Assembly (NCBI GenBank): GCA_964621555.1
Contig: CAZUOO010000011.1
Coordinates: 1 to 26,315, forward strand
Direction of reading: 5' to 3'
DNA: 26,315 nucleotides
DNA from: UBA2022 sp964621555
GTDB lineage: Bacteria > Patescibacteriota > Dojkabacteria > SC72
The position numbers and the translations under genes were made by a program. This document shows, in pieces, positions 1 through 8,484 of this stretch; position 1 is the first letter of the stretch, and each line of letters starts with the position of its first letter. The notes under the pieces were generated by a model that was not told the DNA's origin, made no database searches, and was given only the letters and a program-made list of their open reading frames with translations.

Positions 1-33
1 AATGAGAAGTGTATACAAATGATTTATAGAAAG

Positions 34-57
34 AAACACCCCATTGCTGGGGTGTTT
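34..57 (-). terminator. Rho-independent terminator after rpsG
   Basis: A perfect 9-bp inverted repeat (AAACACCCC / GGGGTGTTT) with a 6-nt loop lies 26 bp past the rpsG stop codon. Read on the minus strand the hairpin is followed by a T-rich tail (TTTCTTTC), as expected for intrinsic termination of the rpoB-rpoC-rpsL-rpsG transcript. The other side of the stem is also AT-rich, so it could work in both directions if a convergent gene lies to the left of the window. Confidence 0.85.
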
Positions 58-82
58 AAATTTCACATTACAGTGAGATGGA

Positions 83-550
83 TTACCATCTGAAATGAGC
101 AAAAGCCTTGTTAGACTCTGCCATTTTCTCTACATCTGCCTTCTTCTTTAATGCCTCTCCTTCTCCATTAAATGCAGCAACTAATTCTGTTTCCAAAATC
201 TTATCAAATGACTGTCCGGACTTCTTTCTTGAGTATTCAACTATCCATCTAATTGCCAAGGCATCTTGTCTAGCAGCAGGAACAGGTACAGGAACTGCGT
301 AGTTCGCTCCACCTACTCTTCTACTTCTTACCTCTAAACTTGGCTTTACTTTCTGTATAACTTCCTCAAGGAACTTATCTGGTTCCATTTTAAACTTCTT
401 TGCTGCACTTTCTAAAGCAGAATATACTAAAGCTTCAGATGTACTCTTTTTTCCATCTAACATAACTTTGTTAATAAATCGTGCAACGAGTGGACTGTTA
501 TATTTAGAATCTCTCTGTTGTACTCTTTTTTTTGCTTTATGTCCTCTCAT
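83..550 (-). CDS. rpsG: 30S ribosomal protein S7
   Basis: Ribosomal protein S7 (uS7), a primary 16S rRNA-binding protein that organises the 3' major domain (head) of the 30S subunit. The 155-residue length is normal for bacteria. The start (MRGHKAKKR), the central RRVGGANYAVP segment with PVPVPAARQDALAIRW, and the C-terminal ANKAFAHFRW-like end (here SNKAFAHFRW) are all typical of the family. It is the last gene of the minus-strand rpoB-rpoC-rpsL-rpsG series, 19 nt after rpsL, with a terminator downstream. No Shine-Dalgarno sequence precedes the ATG. In many bacteria fusA and tufA follow rpsG; here the transcript appears to end instead, so the str operon is split. Confidence 0.98.
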   Translation of the reverse strand: MRGHKAKKRVQQRDSKYNSPLVARFINKVMLDGKKSTSEALVYSALESAAKKFKMEPDKFLEEVIQKVKPSLEVRSRRVGGANYAVPVPVPAARQDALAIRWIVEYSRKKSGQSFDKILETELVAAFNGEGEALKKKADVEKMAESNKAFAHFRW

Positions 551-569
551 ACTTTAATCTGTAAAATTA

Positions 570-992
570 TTATTCTTTAGCTACTTTAGCTTTCTTAGCT
601 CCATACTTAGACCTAGCTTTCTTTCTTCCTTGTACACCCTGTGTATCATATTTACCTCTAACAACAATATACTTAACACCTGGTAAGTCTCTCTTTCTAC
701 CTGCTCTTACTAGAACAACTGAGTGTTCTTGTAGGTTGTGACCTTCTCCTGGAATGTAGGCAATTACCTCAGTCCCATTTGAGAGTCTAACCTTAGCAAC
801 TTTTCGCAGAGCTGAGTTAGGCTTCTTAGGCGTCATTGTTTTTACCTGCAAACATACACCTCTTTTAAAAGGATTACTTGCTTTCTTATATCTTTTCTTA
901 AGAGTATTGAAGTTCGTGGCTAATGCCTTGAACCTCTCCTTCTTAGGTTTAGACTTTCTAGGTTTTCTTATTAACTGATTTATCGTTGGCAT
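570..992 (-). CDS. rpsL: 30S ribosomal protein S12
   Basis: Ribosomal protein S12 (uS12), which lines the decoding centre of the 30S subunit. Diagnostic segments are present: MPTINQLIRKPR at the N-terminus, TPKKPNSALRK (with the Lys43-equivalent streptomycin-site lysine), GEGHNLQEHSVVLVR and DLPGVKYIVVRG. The aspartate that RimO methylthiolates in many bacteria is kept (RDLPG). At 140 residues it is somewhat longer than the E. coli protein (124), mainly through a basic insertion around residues 17-42 before RGVCLQVKT. The usual VKDLPG is KRDLPG here, so the Lys88-equivalent is arginine, a substitution known to give streptomycin resistance in other species. The gene follows rpoC by 25 nt and may also have its own promoter. 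Confidence 0.98.
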   Translation of the reverse strand: MPTINQLIRKPRKSKPKKERFKALATNFNTLKKRYKKASNPFKRGVCLQVKTMTPKKPNSALRKVAKVRLSNGTEVIAYIPGEGHNLQEHSVVLVRAGRKRDLPGVKYIVVRGKYDTQGVQGRKKARSKYGAKKAKVAKE

Positions 993-999
993 ACGTCGT

Positions 1000-1028
1000 A
1001 TTATACTACAATATTAACTAATTTTTAA
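1000..1028 (-). promoter_or_regulatory. Possible near-leaderless promoter of rpsL
   Basis: On the minus strand a perfect TATAAT (1005-1000) lies 7 nt before the rpsL ATG, with TTAAAA (1028-1023) 17 bp further upstream as a weak -35. It sits across the rpoC stop and would allow the ribosomal protein genes to be transcribed separately from rpoBC, starting at or just next to the start codon. It could be a chance AT-rich match. Confidence 0.5.
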
Positions 1029-4000
1029 CCTCTTCTAATTGAGTTAAGTCTTCGAACTTAGCAGACTCACCTGAAGCTATTGGTTTTCCTATTATAACGC
1101 TCTCTTTCATACCTCTTATATAGTCCACTTTTCCTAAGATACTTGCATCTGTAAGGACTTTTACCTGTTGTTCGAATGACATAGCAGATAGGAAGCTTTC
1201 TGTATATAGAGCTGAAGCCTTGATACCCATAAGTTTTGGAAGTACCAATGCTGAGTTCTTTCCAGCCTTCACTAATATCTCATTCTTTATATCACCTACA
1301 AATCTATTTACAAGTGCTCCAACCAAATATGTTGAATCACCTGCTTCTCTAACTCTACCCAATCTTGCCATCTGCCTTAAGATTACTTCAATGTGTACAT
1401 CTGATACTGAAACACCCTGCTCATTGAACACTTTTTGTACTCCATCAAGTATATACTTCTGAGCTGTTACAATATCTGTATACGCTGCAAGCTTCTTAGG
1501 ATCCAATGCTCCTTCGGTTACCTGTTGCCCAGCACTTACCTCATCACCATCACTTACCAATAGTGTTTGACCTGGAAGAACATTTATAGTTTCTTCTGCC
1601 TTCTTATTTCCAACTAATCTCAATATTCCACCTTCTACGTGTGCTGTTCCATCAAATGGAGCTTGTTTCTCTACACCTTCGTGATCAAGATACATAACTT
1701 CTCCACCCTTAACCTTAGCATCATGACTTACGTTTACTTTCTTAGAGTCAGATACAACATAGTATCTAGTGAGTGGTCTCATTCCCTTCACACTTACTAC
1801 AGCTGATCCGTCCTCCTGCATTTCAATCTTCACTTTTCCAGTTACGGTTGTCATTTCAGCTTCAATCTTTGGTGTTCTGGCTTCGAAGAGTTCTTCAACC
1901 CTTGGCAAACCTTGAGTGATGTCAGTTCTCTGTACACCTCCCTTATGGAACGTCTGCATGGTCATCTGTGTACCAGGTTCTCCTAGTGACTGAGCTGCAA
2001 TTACTCCAACAGCTTTACCAACCCCAATTACCTGATTATGCTCTAAGTCCACTCCATAACATTTCTGACAGATACCAAGAGGTGTTTTACATGAGATAGG
2101 TGTTCTTACAAAGACCTCATTAATTCCCTCAGAGTCAATTCTCTCAGATAGTTCCTTTGTAACTAGTGAGTTCTTCGGAGCAATTACATTTCCTTTAGCA
2201 TCCTTAACATCCTGTGCTAGGAACCTACCAAATACTCTTTCTACAAATGGAAGCCTTCTATAGTCTTCTCTAGATACTTTTAATCCATCACCTTCATAAC
2301 CACAGTCTTCTGATCTAACAATTACTTCATGAGCTACGTCAACGAGCTTTCTTGTTAGGTATCCAGAGGAGGATGTTCTTAGGGATCGGTCTGCAATACC
2401 TTTTCTTCCTGAGTTTGCAGCTACAAAGTATTCGAATCCATTCAATCCGTCTCTAAAGTTTCCTTTAATTGGAAGAGGTACCCAGTTTCCTGAGGAATCT
2501 CTAACCATACCTTTAAGGGTTAGGATCTGTCTAGCCTGAATCTTTCCACCGTTTGCTCCTGATTGAATCATTTCGTAAACAGAGTTGTTCTTATCCAACA
2601 TATTCCAAGCCTCTTCTCCAGATGCATCAGCGAAATCGTTCCACATATCTGTAGAGAGCTTGTTCTTTTCACTCATAGTGATTAGACCTTGTAAGTAGTT
2701 CTCTTGTAGTTGCTTATCTTTCTCATCCATTTCTGCAATCTTAGATTCAAGATCCAAATCTACATTACAATCCTCCATTGCAAAACTAAATGCTAGATCT
2801 GTAGCGTATTTGAAACCAATTTCCTTTAAGTCATCGAGTAGTTTTACAACTACATCAAGTGGGTAATCAGCTTTAACCTGATCTACAACTCTACCAACAA
2901 TATTTGATTCAACTCTTTCGTTAACATAATCAAGCTCAACTGGAAGTACTGAGTTGAAGATTATTCTTCCAACTGTAGTTCTCCAAGTCTCACCCTTTCC
3001 TTTAACAACGATTTCTTCATTGATAGGGAGAACTCCTCTTTGATGAGCCTTTATAGCATCTTCAAATGTTCCAACTATCTTAGGATTCTTAACTTCCTTC
3101 ATATCTGTGAGTAGGAAGTATCCTAGAAGCATATCCTTTGCAGGGTTAGCAAGCATCTTTCCGTTTGCAATAGAAACGATATTCTTCTCCGCAAGCATCA
3201 CACTTCTTCCTTCCTCAATTGCTTCATCAGTTAGTAGTACATGGACGGGCATCTGGTCACCATCGAAGTCAGCGTTAAACGCCTTACATACCAATGGGTG
3301 AATTCTGATTGCCTCTCCTTCTACTAGCTTAGGGAAGAAAGCCTGAATACTATATTTGTGAAGAGTTGGAGCACGGTTTAGGAGAACTGGTCTATTGTTA
3401 ATAACTTCACCTAGAATATCCCATATAACTTCTTCGCTAGAATCGATAATATCCTTAGCAACTCTAATGTTAGGAGCTAGCTCTCTTTCGAGAAGCTGGT
3501 TTATTACAAAAGGCTTAAAGATTTCCAATGCAATTGATTTTGGCAATCCACACTGGTTTAAGTTTAATGTTGCATCTCCAATAATTACTGCTCGACCTGA
3601 GTAGTCAACACGCTTTCCAAGAAGGTTTCTTCTGAAAATACCCTTTTTACCTCTTAGTTCATCTGTTAATGATTGGTATGGCAATTTTTTATTGTTCATC
3701 ATTGCCTTACTTGGTCGGTGAGAGTTATCTACCAACGCATCAACAGCTTCCTGTAGCATTCTCTTTTCATTTCTGAGAATTACTTCTGGAGCACCTATCT
3801 CAATCAATCTCTTAAGTCGATTGTTTCTATTGATGATTCTTCTATATAAATCGTTCAAGTCAGATGTAGCAAACTTACCTCCTGGTAGAGGGATAATAGG
3901 TCTCAAGTCTGGTGGGATAACAGGTAGAATATTCATAACCATCCATTCTGGTTCAATGCCATTCTTCTTGAATCCTTCTAAGTACTGCAATCTTCTGATT

Positions 4001-4917
4001 GAGTTAGATTTCTTTTCAAGTTTCTCTGATTTTATTAACTTCTGTAGTTTTGCAATTTCAAGATCAAGGTCTAAATTCTTAAGAAGAGCCTCTACGGCCT
4101 CGGCACCCATCTTTGCCTCAAAGAATAGTAGCTCTCTATCCTGAAGATCTATATACTCATCCTCGGTAAGAATACTTCCAACGTTAACTTTCTCAAGAAT
4201 TGTTTGAATCTTTGCATAGAATGACTGTAGTACTTCTTCCTCTTCAGCATACTCTCTTCTTATCTTTGCCAATGATTGATTCTTCTTATGATCCAATTGA
4301 CTAAGCTTAAACTCCAAAGCTCCCTTATCTTTCTCCTTCTTCCCAACAACTTTCTTTTCTGCAACAAACCCTTCTTCCTCAACCTTAAGAGCATCATTTA
4401 ATTTCTCCTGTATTGCATTGAAGTCATCCTTTCTCAAACCTTCCAACTTTGCTAGTGTGCTTGCTCTACTCTCTTCATCTAAAGCTACAACCATATATCT
4501 AGTGTAGTATATAACTGAGAGAAGTTGCTTATGTGACATATCCAAAACGATAGACATTTTGTTAGGAACACCATATGCAAACCAAACGTGAGCAGCAGGA
4601 ACTGAGAGCTTAATATGCCCCATTCTCTCTCTTCTTACATCATGAGTAGTTACTTCAACCCCACACTTATCACATACTATTCCTCGATATCTAATCTTCT
4701 TATACTTTCCACAGTAACACTCAAAGTTCTTACTTGGACCGAAGATTTTCTCACAGAATAGTCCCTCTGGTTCTGGCCTCAATGTTCTATAGTTAATCGT
4801 CTCTGCCTTTGTTACCTCACCGTATGACCAGTTTAAGATATCATCTGGTGATGCAAGTGTGATTTTAAGGGCATCGAAATCCTTAAAGTTCTCTTTTTTA
4901 TTCTGTCTGTTCATCAT
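1018..4917 (-). CDS. rpoC: DNA-directed RNA polymerase beta' subunit
   Basis: Beta' subunit of RNA polymerase. The absolutely conserved magnesium-binding motif NADFDGDQM is at about residues 547-555. The N-terminal zinc ribbon (ECYCGK and VCDKC, about residues 66-86), the second zinc site (EDCGYEG plus CKTPLGICQKC), the bridge-helix region (SGRKGIADRSLRTSSSGYLTRKLVDVAHE) and the trigger loop (GEPGTQMTMQTFHKGG) are all present. The length of about 1300 residues is close to the normal short bacterial form. I chose the ATG at 4917 (MMNRQNKK); a TTG nine bases upstream is also in frame but less likely. The start overlaps the end of rpoB by 20 nt, so translation is probably coupled. An AGAGG about 12 nt upstream is the only hint of a Shine-Dalgarno site. 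Confidence 0.98.
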   Translation of the reverse strand: MMNRQNKKENFKDFDALKITLASPDDILNWSYGEVTKAETINYRTLRPEPEGLFCEKIFGPSKNFECYCGKYKKIRYRGIVCDKCGVEVTTHDVRRERMGHIKLSVPAAHVWFAYGVPNKMSIVLDMSHKQLLSVIYYTRYMVVALDEESRASTLAKLEGLRKDDFNAIQEKLNDALKVEEEGFVAEKKVVGKKEKDKGALEFKLSQLDHKKNQSLAKIRREYAEEEEVLQSFYAKIQTILEKVNVGSILTEDEYIDLQDRELLFFEAKMGAEAVEALLKNLDLDLEIAKLQKLIKSEKLEKKSNSIRRLQYLEGFKKNGIEPEWMVMNILPVIPPDLRPIIPLPGGKFATSDLNDLYRRIINRNNRLKRLIEIGAPEVILRNEKRMLQEAVDALVDNSHRPSKAMMNNKKLPYQSLTDELRGKKGIFRRNLLGKRVDYSGRAVIIGDATLNLNQCGLPKSIALEIFKPFVINQLLERELAPNIRVAKDIIDSSEEVIWDILGEVINNRPVLLNRAPTLHKYSIQAFFPKLVEGEAIRIHPLVCKAFNADFDGDQMPVHVLLTDEAIEEGRSVMLAEKNIVSIANGKMLANPAKDMLLGYFLLTDMKEVKNPKIVGTFEDAIKAHQRGVLPINEEIVVKGKGETWRTTVGRIIFNSVLPVELDYVNERVESNIVGRVVDQVKADYPLDVVVKLLDDLKEIGFKYATDLAFSFAMEDCNVDLDLESKIAEMDEKDKQLQENYLQGLITMSEKNKLSTDMWNDFADASGEEAWNMLDKNNSVYEMIQSGANGGKIQARQILTLKGMVRDSSGNWVPLPIKGNFRDGLNGFEYFVAANSGRKGIADRSLRTSSSGYLTRKLVDVAHEVIVRSEDCGYEGDGLKVSREDYRRLPFVERVFGRFLAQDVKDAKGNVIAPKNSLVTKELSERIDSEGINEVFVRTPISCKTPLGICQKCYGVDLEHNQVIGVGKAVGVIAAQSLGEPGTQMTMQTFHKGGVQRTDITQGLPRVEELFEARTPKIEAEMTTVTGKVKIEMQEDGSAVVSVKGMRPLTRYYVVSDSKKVNVSHDAKVKGGEVMYLDHEGVEKQAPFDGTAHVEGGILRLVGNKKAEETINVLPGQTLLVSDGDEVSAGQQVTEGALDPKKLAAYTDIVTAQKYILDGVQKVFNEQGVSVSDVHIEVILRQMARLGRVREAGDSTYLVGALVNRFVGDIKNEILVKAGKNSALVLPKLMGIKASALYTESFLSAMSFEQQVKVLTDASILGKVDYIRGMKESVIIGKPIASGESAKFEDLTQLEEVKN

Positions 4918-7900
4918 TGTTCTCAATTACCTCTACTTCTAAAGGTTTAGTTGAAATTAAATCAATCTTAAGTGCCAAAGCATTCAATTCTTTGATTAGA
5001 ACCTTGAATGACTCTGGAACATTAACATTCTCAATCTTATCTCCTTGTATAATTGCCTTATACGCTGAAGATCGTCCCTTAACATCATCAGACTTAATGG
5101 TTAACATTTCCTGAAGAGTTGATGGTGCACCGTGAGCTTCCAACGCCCACACTTCCATTTCTCCGAATCTCTGACCTCCCATTTGAGCTTTTCCACCCAA
5201 TGGCTGCTGTGTAACAACAGTGTATGGTCCTGTAGATCTAGCGTGAACCTTTTCGTCTGCAATGTGATGAAGCTTTAGAATATACTTCATACCTACGGTA
5301 ACTTTTCTTGGGAACTTCTCTCCTGTCCTTCCATCAAATAGGTCAACCTTCTGATCCATTTTGAAACCATTCTTCTTCATTTCACCCTCTAACCACTCGG
5401 TATTAATATCTTCAAATAGTGGGAGTGCAAGTTTAATACCTAGCTGAGATGCAAACTGACCGAAGTGTACCTCCGCTGCCTGACCCATGTTCATTCTCTT
5501 AATGAAGGTTGGAGTTAGGACAATATCAACAGGCTCACCATCTGCAGTGAAAGGCATATCCTCAACTGGTTTAATAGCTGCAACTGTGTTCTTATCTCCG
5601 TGTCTTCCTGCAATCTTATCACCGTATGAAATTTTCTTTGTCTTAGCAACCCAAACCTTTACTTCATGTAGTACTCCTGGTGAAAGCTTATCATCACTTT
5701 CAGAAGATAGTATTTGTGTGTGAATAACAATTCCAGACTCACCGTGAGGCAGTCTTAGAGAGTTATCTCTAACATCACTTGATGCTTCTCCGAAAATAGC
5801 TCTTAAGAGTCTTTCTTCTGCAGTTAGCTCCTGTTCTCCTCTTGGAGCAACAACACCAACTAGAATATCTCCAGACTTAACTCTAACACCGGTTCTTACG
5901 ATTCCATTAGCATCTAATTTCTGAAGTATTCTCTCGTTTACGTGAGGAATATCAGATGTGATTACCTCAGCGCCTAACTCAGTATCTCTAACCTCAACAG
6001 TATGTTCTCTAATATGAATAGATGTAAGTAAATCTTCCTTAACAACTCTCTCTGAAATTATTACTGAGTCTTCATAGTTATAACCATCATAGAACATCAA
6101 AGCTGCTCTTAGGTTAATACCAATTGCAAGCTCTCCATCAACCATTGTTGGGCCGTCTACTAAAACGTCACCCTTATTAAATTTCTGACCTGGTTCAACC
6201 TTTACATACTGAGAGAAAGAAGTATTATCATTTGACCTGAAGAATTTCCTCAAAACATAATCTCTTCTACCAACCTCTTTATACTTAACTGTTAACTTTG
6301 TAGCATCTGCATACTCAACAACACCATCATCTTCTGCAAATACAGACCAGATTGATTGCCTTGCGACAACATCTTCAAGTCCGGTACCTATAAGAGGAGC
6401 TTGCTGTTTAACAAGAGGAACTGCCTGCCTTTGCATGTTAGAACCTGCCAATGCACGCATTGAGTCGTCATGTGCAACAAACGGAATCAAAGCCATACCA
6501 AGACCTGCCTGCTGTGCAGCCATTAGATCCATATGGGTTACCTGCTGTACGTCTGAAAGAATGAATAATCCTTTGTTTCTAGCTGGTACTAAAGCTTCAA
6601 GTATGTTTCCATGCTCATCAGTATTTAGTGTAGAAGAAGTTACCATTAAAGATTCTTCATCTCTGGCGTCAAAAAACTCTACTTGATCCGTCATGTATGA
6701 AACTACGCTGATTTCGTCAAGCATTTCGATACCCTTTAATTCCTTAGCTGCTTTCTCTGTAATCAATGAACCAGCCTTAACTGCAACTTTATTTCCTACC
6801 TTAAGATCTTCGAGTGAAATTCTGTTAATAGGAGACTTTCCATCGTTTTTAGCAGTCTGCAAAACTCTTCTATATGGAGCTTCAATAAATCCGAAGTCAT
6901 TAACCTTTGCAAGAATTGCTAACTGAGTTACAACACCAATAGCCTGACTTTCAGGACTTGTTACAGGGTCGAATCTTGAGTAATGGGAGTTGTGCACTTC
7001 ACGAACCGAGAATGTTGCCCTTTCTTTTACCAAACCTCCAGGACCGGAAGCAGTTACTTTTCTCTTATTCTCTAATTCTGAAAGAATGTTAGACTGTTCC
7101 ATGAATGTAGAAAGCTGGTTAGAACCGAAGAATGACTGCATTGCAGCTGAAACTGGCTTGGTACTAATCAACATTGATGGTGTGAGCTTAGAATCCTGAC
7201 CATACATGCTCATCTTATCCTTGATATTCTTCTCAAGTCTTCTTACACCAACTGAAAGTTGCTTTAAGAGAACCTCACCAACACTTCTAATTCTTCTATT
7301 AGACAAGTGATCAATATCATCTGGCTCAACAACACCATTGTTAACTTCAATTAACTTCCTTACAAGCGCAATCAAATCCTCAATATGTAACCTTGAATCA
7401 TGACCCTCAATTGGATAATCTAAACCTAACTTTCTATTTATCTGGTATCTACCAACCCTTCCTAAGTCAAATTTCCTTACATTAAAGAAGTGACCTTTAA
7501 TATACTTCTCTGCACTATCCAATGTAACTGACTCATCTGGTCTAAGCTTGTTATAAACGCTAACAATAGCCTCTTCCTTATTCTTAGTGAAATCTCTAGC
7601 TAAAGTAGATTCAATATACTTATACTCCTCATGTGTATCTACACCTGAGAACAAAGCCTTAATCTCTTCGTCGCTCTCATAACCAAAAACCCTGAATCGC
7701 TCAGTAATTAACACTCTTGGCCTCTTTGGAATTAATCTCAATGAAATAACATTATGCTTACTTACTTCAAACTCATACCATGGACCACCACCTGGCATTA
7801 ACCTAGCCTTATAAAGAATTCTGTTTGCTAGTATATCTGACACTTCAAAAAGAATACCTTCTGCTCTTACAATCTGATGAGTAACAACTCTTCTAACACC

Positions 7901-8284
7901 GTTTACAACAAAGAATCCATCATCTGTCATCAATGGCAAATCTGCTACGAAAATCTCCTGCTCTTTAATCTCTCCTGTCTTATTGTTTAACAACTGAACA
8001 GTAGAGTAAATAGGAGCTTCGTATGAAAGCCCTTTATCTGTAGCATCATCAATAGATCTATATGGATCACCAATGCGATAACCCTTAAATTCTAAAGTCC
8101 ACATTCTTTCCATTGTGTCCTTTACAGGATTAATCTCGTTAAAAAGGGTTTTCACCCCTGTTTCTACGAAATATTTGAAAGAATTAACTTGAGCTTCGAT
8201 AAGGTTTGGAAATGAAATTTCCCTTGTAGAACCGAGACCTAAGCTTATTCTTCCGGCTCTATTACGAGTAGGTTCTTGTGACAT
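4898..8284 (-). CDS. rpoB: DNA-directed RNA polymerase beta subunit
   Basis: Beta subunit of RNA polymerase. At 1128 residues it matches the shorter bacterial form without the E. coli lineage-specific inserts. Recognisable blocks are the N-terminal FPNLIEAQVNSF segment, the rifampicin-pocket region (FFGSNQLSTFMEQSN through KRKVTASGPGG, residues about 383-415), the active-site region (GYNYEDSVIISER), SYGDKIAGRHGDKN, MNMGQ and the C-terminal GGKAQMGGQRFGEMEVWALEAHGA clamp segment. The rifampicin pocket differs from E. coli at several resistance-determining positions (see findings). It is the first gene of the minus-strand operon, starting about 120 nt downstream of a good sigma-70 type promoter. 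No Shine-Dalgarno site is seen before the ATG. Confidence 0.98.
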   Translation of the reverse strand: MSQEPTRNRAGRISLGLGSTREISFPNLIEAQVNSFKYFVETGVKTLFNEINPVKDTMERMWTLEFKGYRIGDPYRSIDDATDKGLSYEAPIYSTVQLLNNKTGEIKEQEIFVADLPLMTDDGFFVVNGVRRVVTHQIVRAEGILFEVSDILANRILYKARLMPGGGPWYEFEVSKHNVISLRLIPKRPRVLITERFRVFGYESDEEIKALFSGVDTHEEYKYIESTLARDFTKNKEEAIVSVYNKLRPDESVTLDSAEKYIKGHFFNVRKFDLGRVGRYQINRKLGLDYPIEGHDSRLHIEDLIALVRKLIEVNNGVVEPDDIDHLSNRRIRSVGEVLLKQLSVGVRRLEKNIKDKMSMYGQDSKLTPSMLISTKPVSAAMQSFFGSNQLSTFMEQSNILSELENKRKVTASGPGGLVKERATFSVREVHNSHYSRFDPVTSPESQAIGVVTQLAILAKVNDFGFIEAPYRRVLQTAKNDGKSPINRISLEDLKVGNKVAVKAGSLITEKAAKELKGIEMLDEISVVSYMTDQVEFFDARDEESLMVTSSTLNTDEHGNILEALVPARNKGLFILSDVQQVTHMDLMAAQQAGLGMALIPFVAHDDSMRALAGSNMQRQAVPLVKQQAPLIGTGLEDVVARQSIWSVFAEDDGVVEYADATKLTVKYKEVGRRDYVLRKFFRSNDNTSFSQYVKVEPGQKFNKGDVLVDGPTMVDGELAIGINLRAALMFYDGYNYEDSVIISERVVKEDLLTSIHIREHTVEVRDTELGAEVITSDIPHVNERILQKLDANGIVRTGVRVKSGDILVGVVAPRGEQELTAEERLLRAIFGEASSDVRDNSLRLPHGESGIVIHTQILSSESDDKLSPGVLHEVKVWVAKTKKISYGDKIAGRHGDKNTVAAIKPVEDMPFTADGEPVDIVLTPTFIKRMNMGQAAEVHFGQFASQLGIKLALPLFEDINTEWLEGEMKKNGFKMDQKVDLFDGRTGEKFPRKVTVGMKYILKLHHIADEKVHARSTGPYTVVTQQPLGGKAQMGGQRFGEMEVWALEAHGAPSTLQEMLTIKSDDVKGRSSAYKAIIQGDKIENVNVPESFKVLIKELNALALKIDLISTKPLEVEVIENNDEQTE

Positions 8285-8332
8285 GAATGTTTAAAAAGGC
8301 CTTAAATTAAACAAAATAATAATCTCTTATAT

Positions 8333-8361
8333 ATTCCCGATATATAATCGTAAATTCCCGA
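8333..8361. repeat. Direct repeat ATTCCCGA x2 in rpoB leader
   Basis: The octamer ATTCCCGA occurs at 8333-8340 and 8354-8361, exactly 21 bp apart, about two helical turns. Between the copies is a near-palindrome, CGATATATAATCG. It lies in the transcribed leader of rpoB, downstream of its predicted promoter and upstream of its ATG. It could bind a dimeric regulator or form part of an RNA element. Confidence 0.5.
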
Positions 8362-8411
8362 ACCTATTAAAAATGCTTTCCTTACTGCATAAATTGGAAA
8401 TTATCGGAGCA

Positions 8412-8440
8412 ATCCTACCATATTTAGTTTGCTTTGTCAA
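8412..8440 (-). promoter_or_regulatory. Predicted sigma-70 promoter of the rpoB operon
   Basis: On the minus strand a perfect TTGACA (8440-8435) is followed after 17 bp by TAGGAT (8417-8412). This predicts transcription from about 8405 and a 5' leader of about 120 nt before the rpoB ATG at 8284. It is the only promoter in the window with a consensus -35 and a long leader, in contrast to the leaderless-type sites elsewhere. Confidence 0.6.
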
Positions 8441-8450
8441 AACGTTTTTA

Positions 8451-8478
8451 TTGGAAGTTTAGTATCTAATAATATATT
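8451..8478 (+). promoter_or_regulatory. Possible promoter of ftsK
   Basis: TTGGAA at 8451-8456 and TATATT at 8473-8478 (16-bp spacing) face ftsK. The -10 ends exactly 6 nt before the GTG at 8485, which would make the transcript leaderless if that GTG is the start. TATTAT at 8475-8480 is an alternative -10. A second -35-like TTGTCA lies at 8434-8439, overlapping the rpoB -35 on the other strand. Confidence 0.4.
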
Positions 8479-8484
8479 ATAGTA

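Noticed and set aside
1018..4926. TTG at 4926 as the rpoC start
   Set aside because: Two ATG codons follow within 12 bases (4917 and 4914) and nothing favours the rarer TTG.
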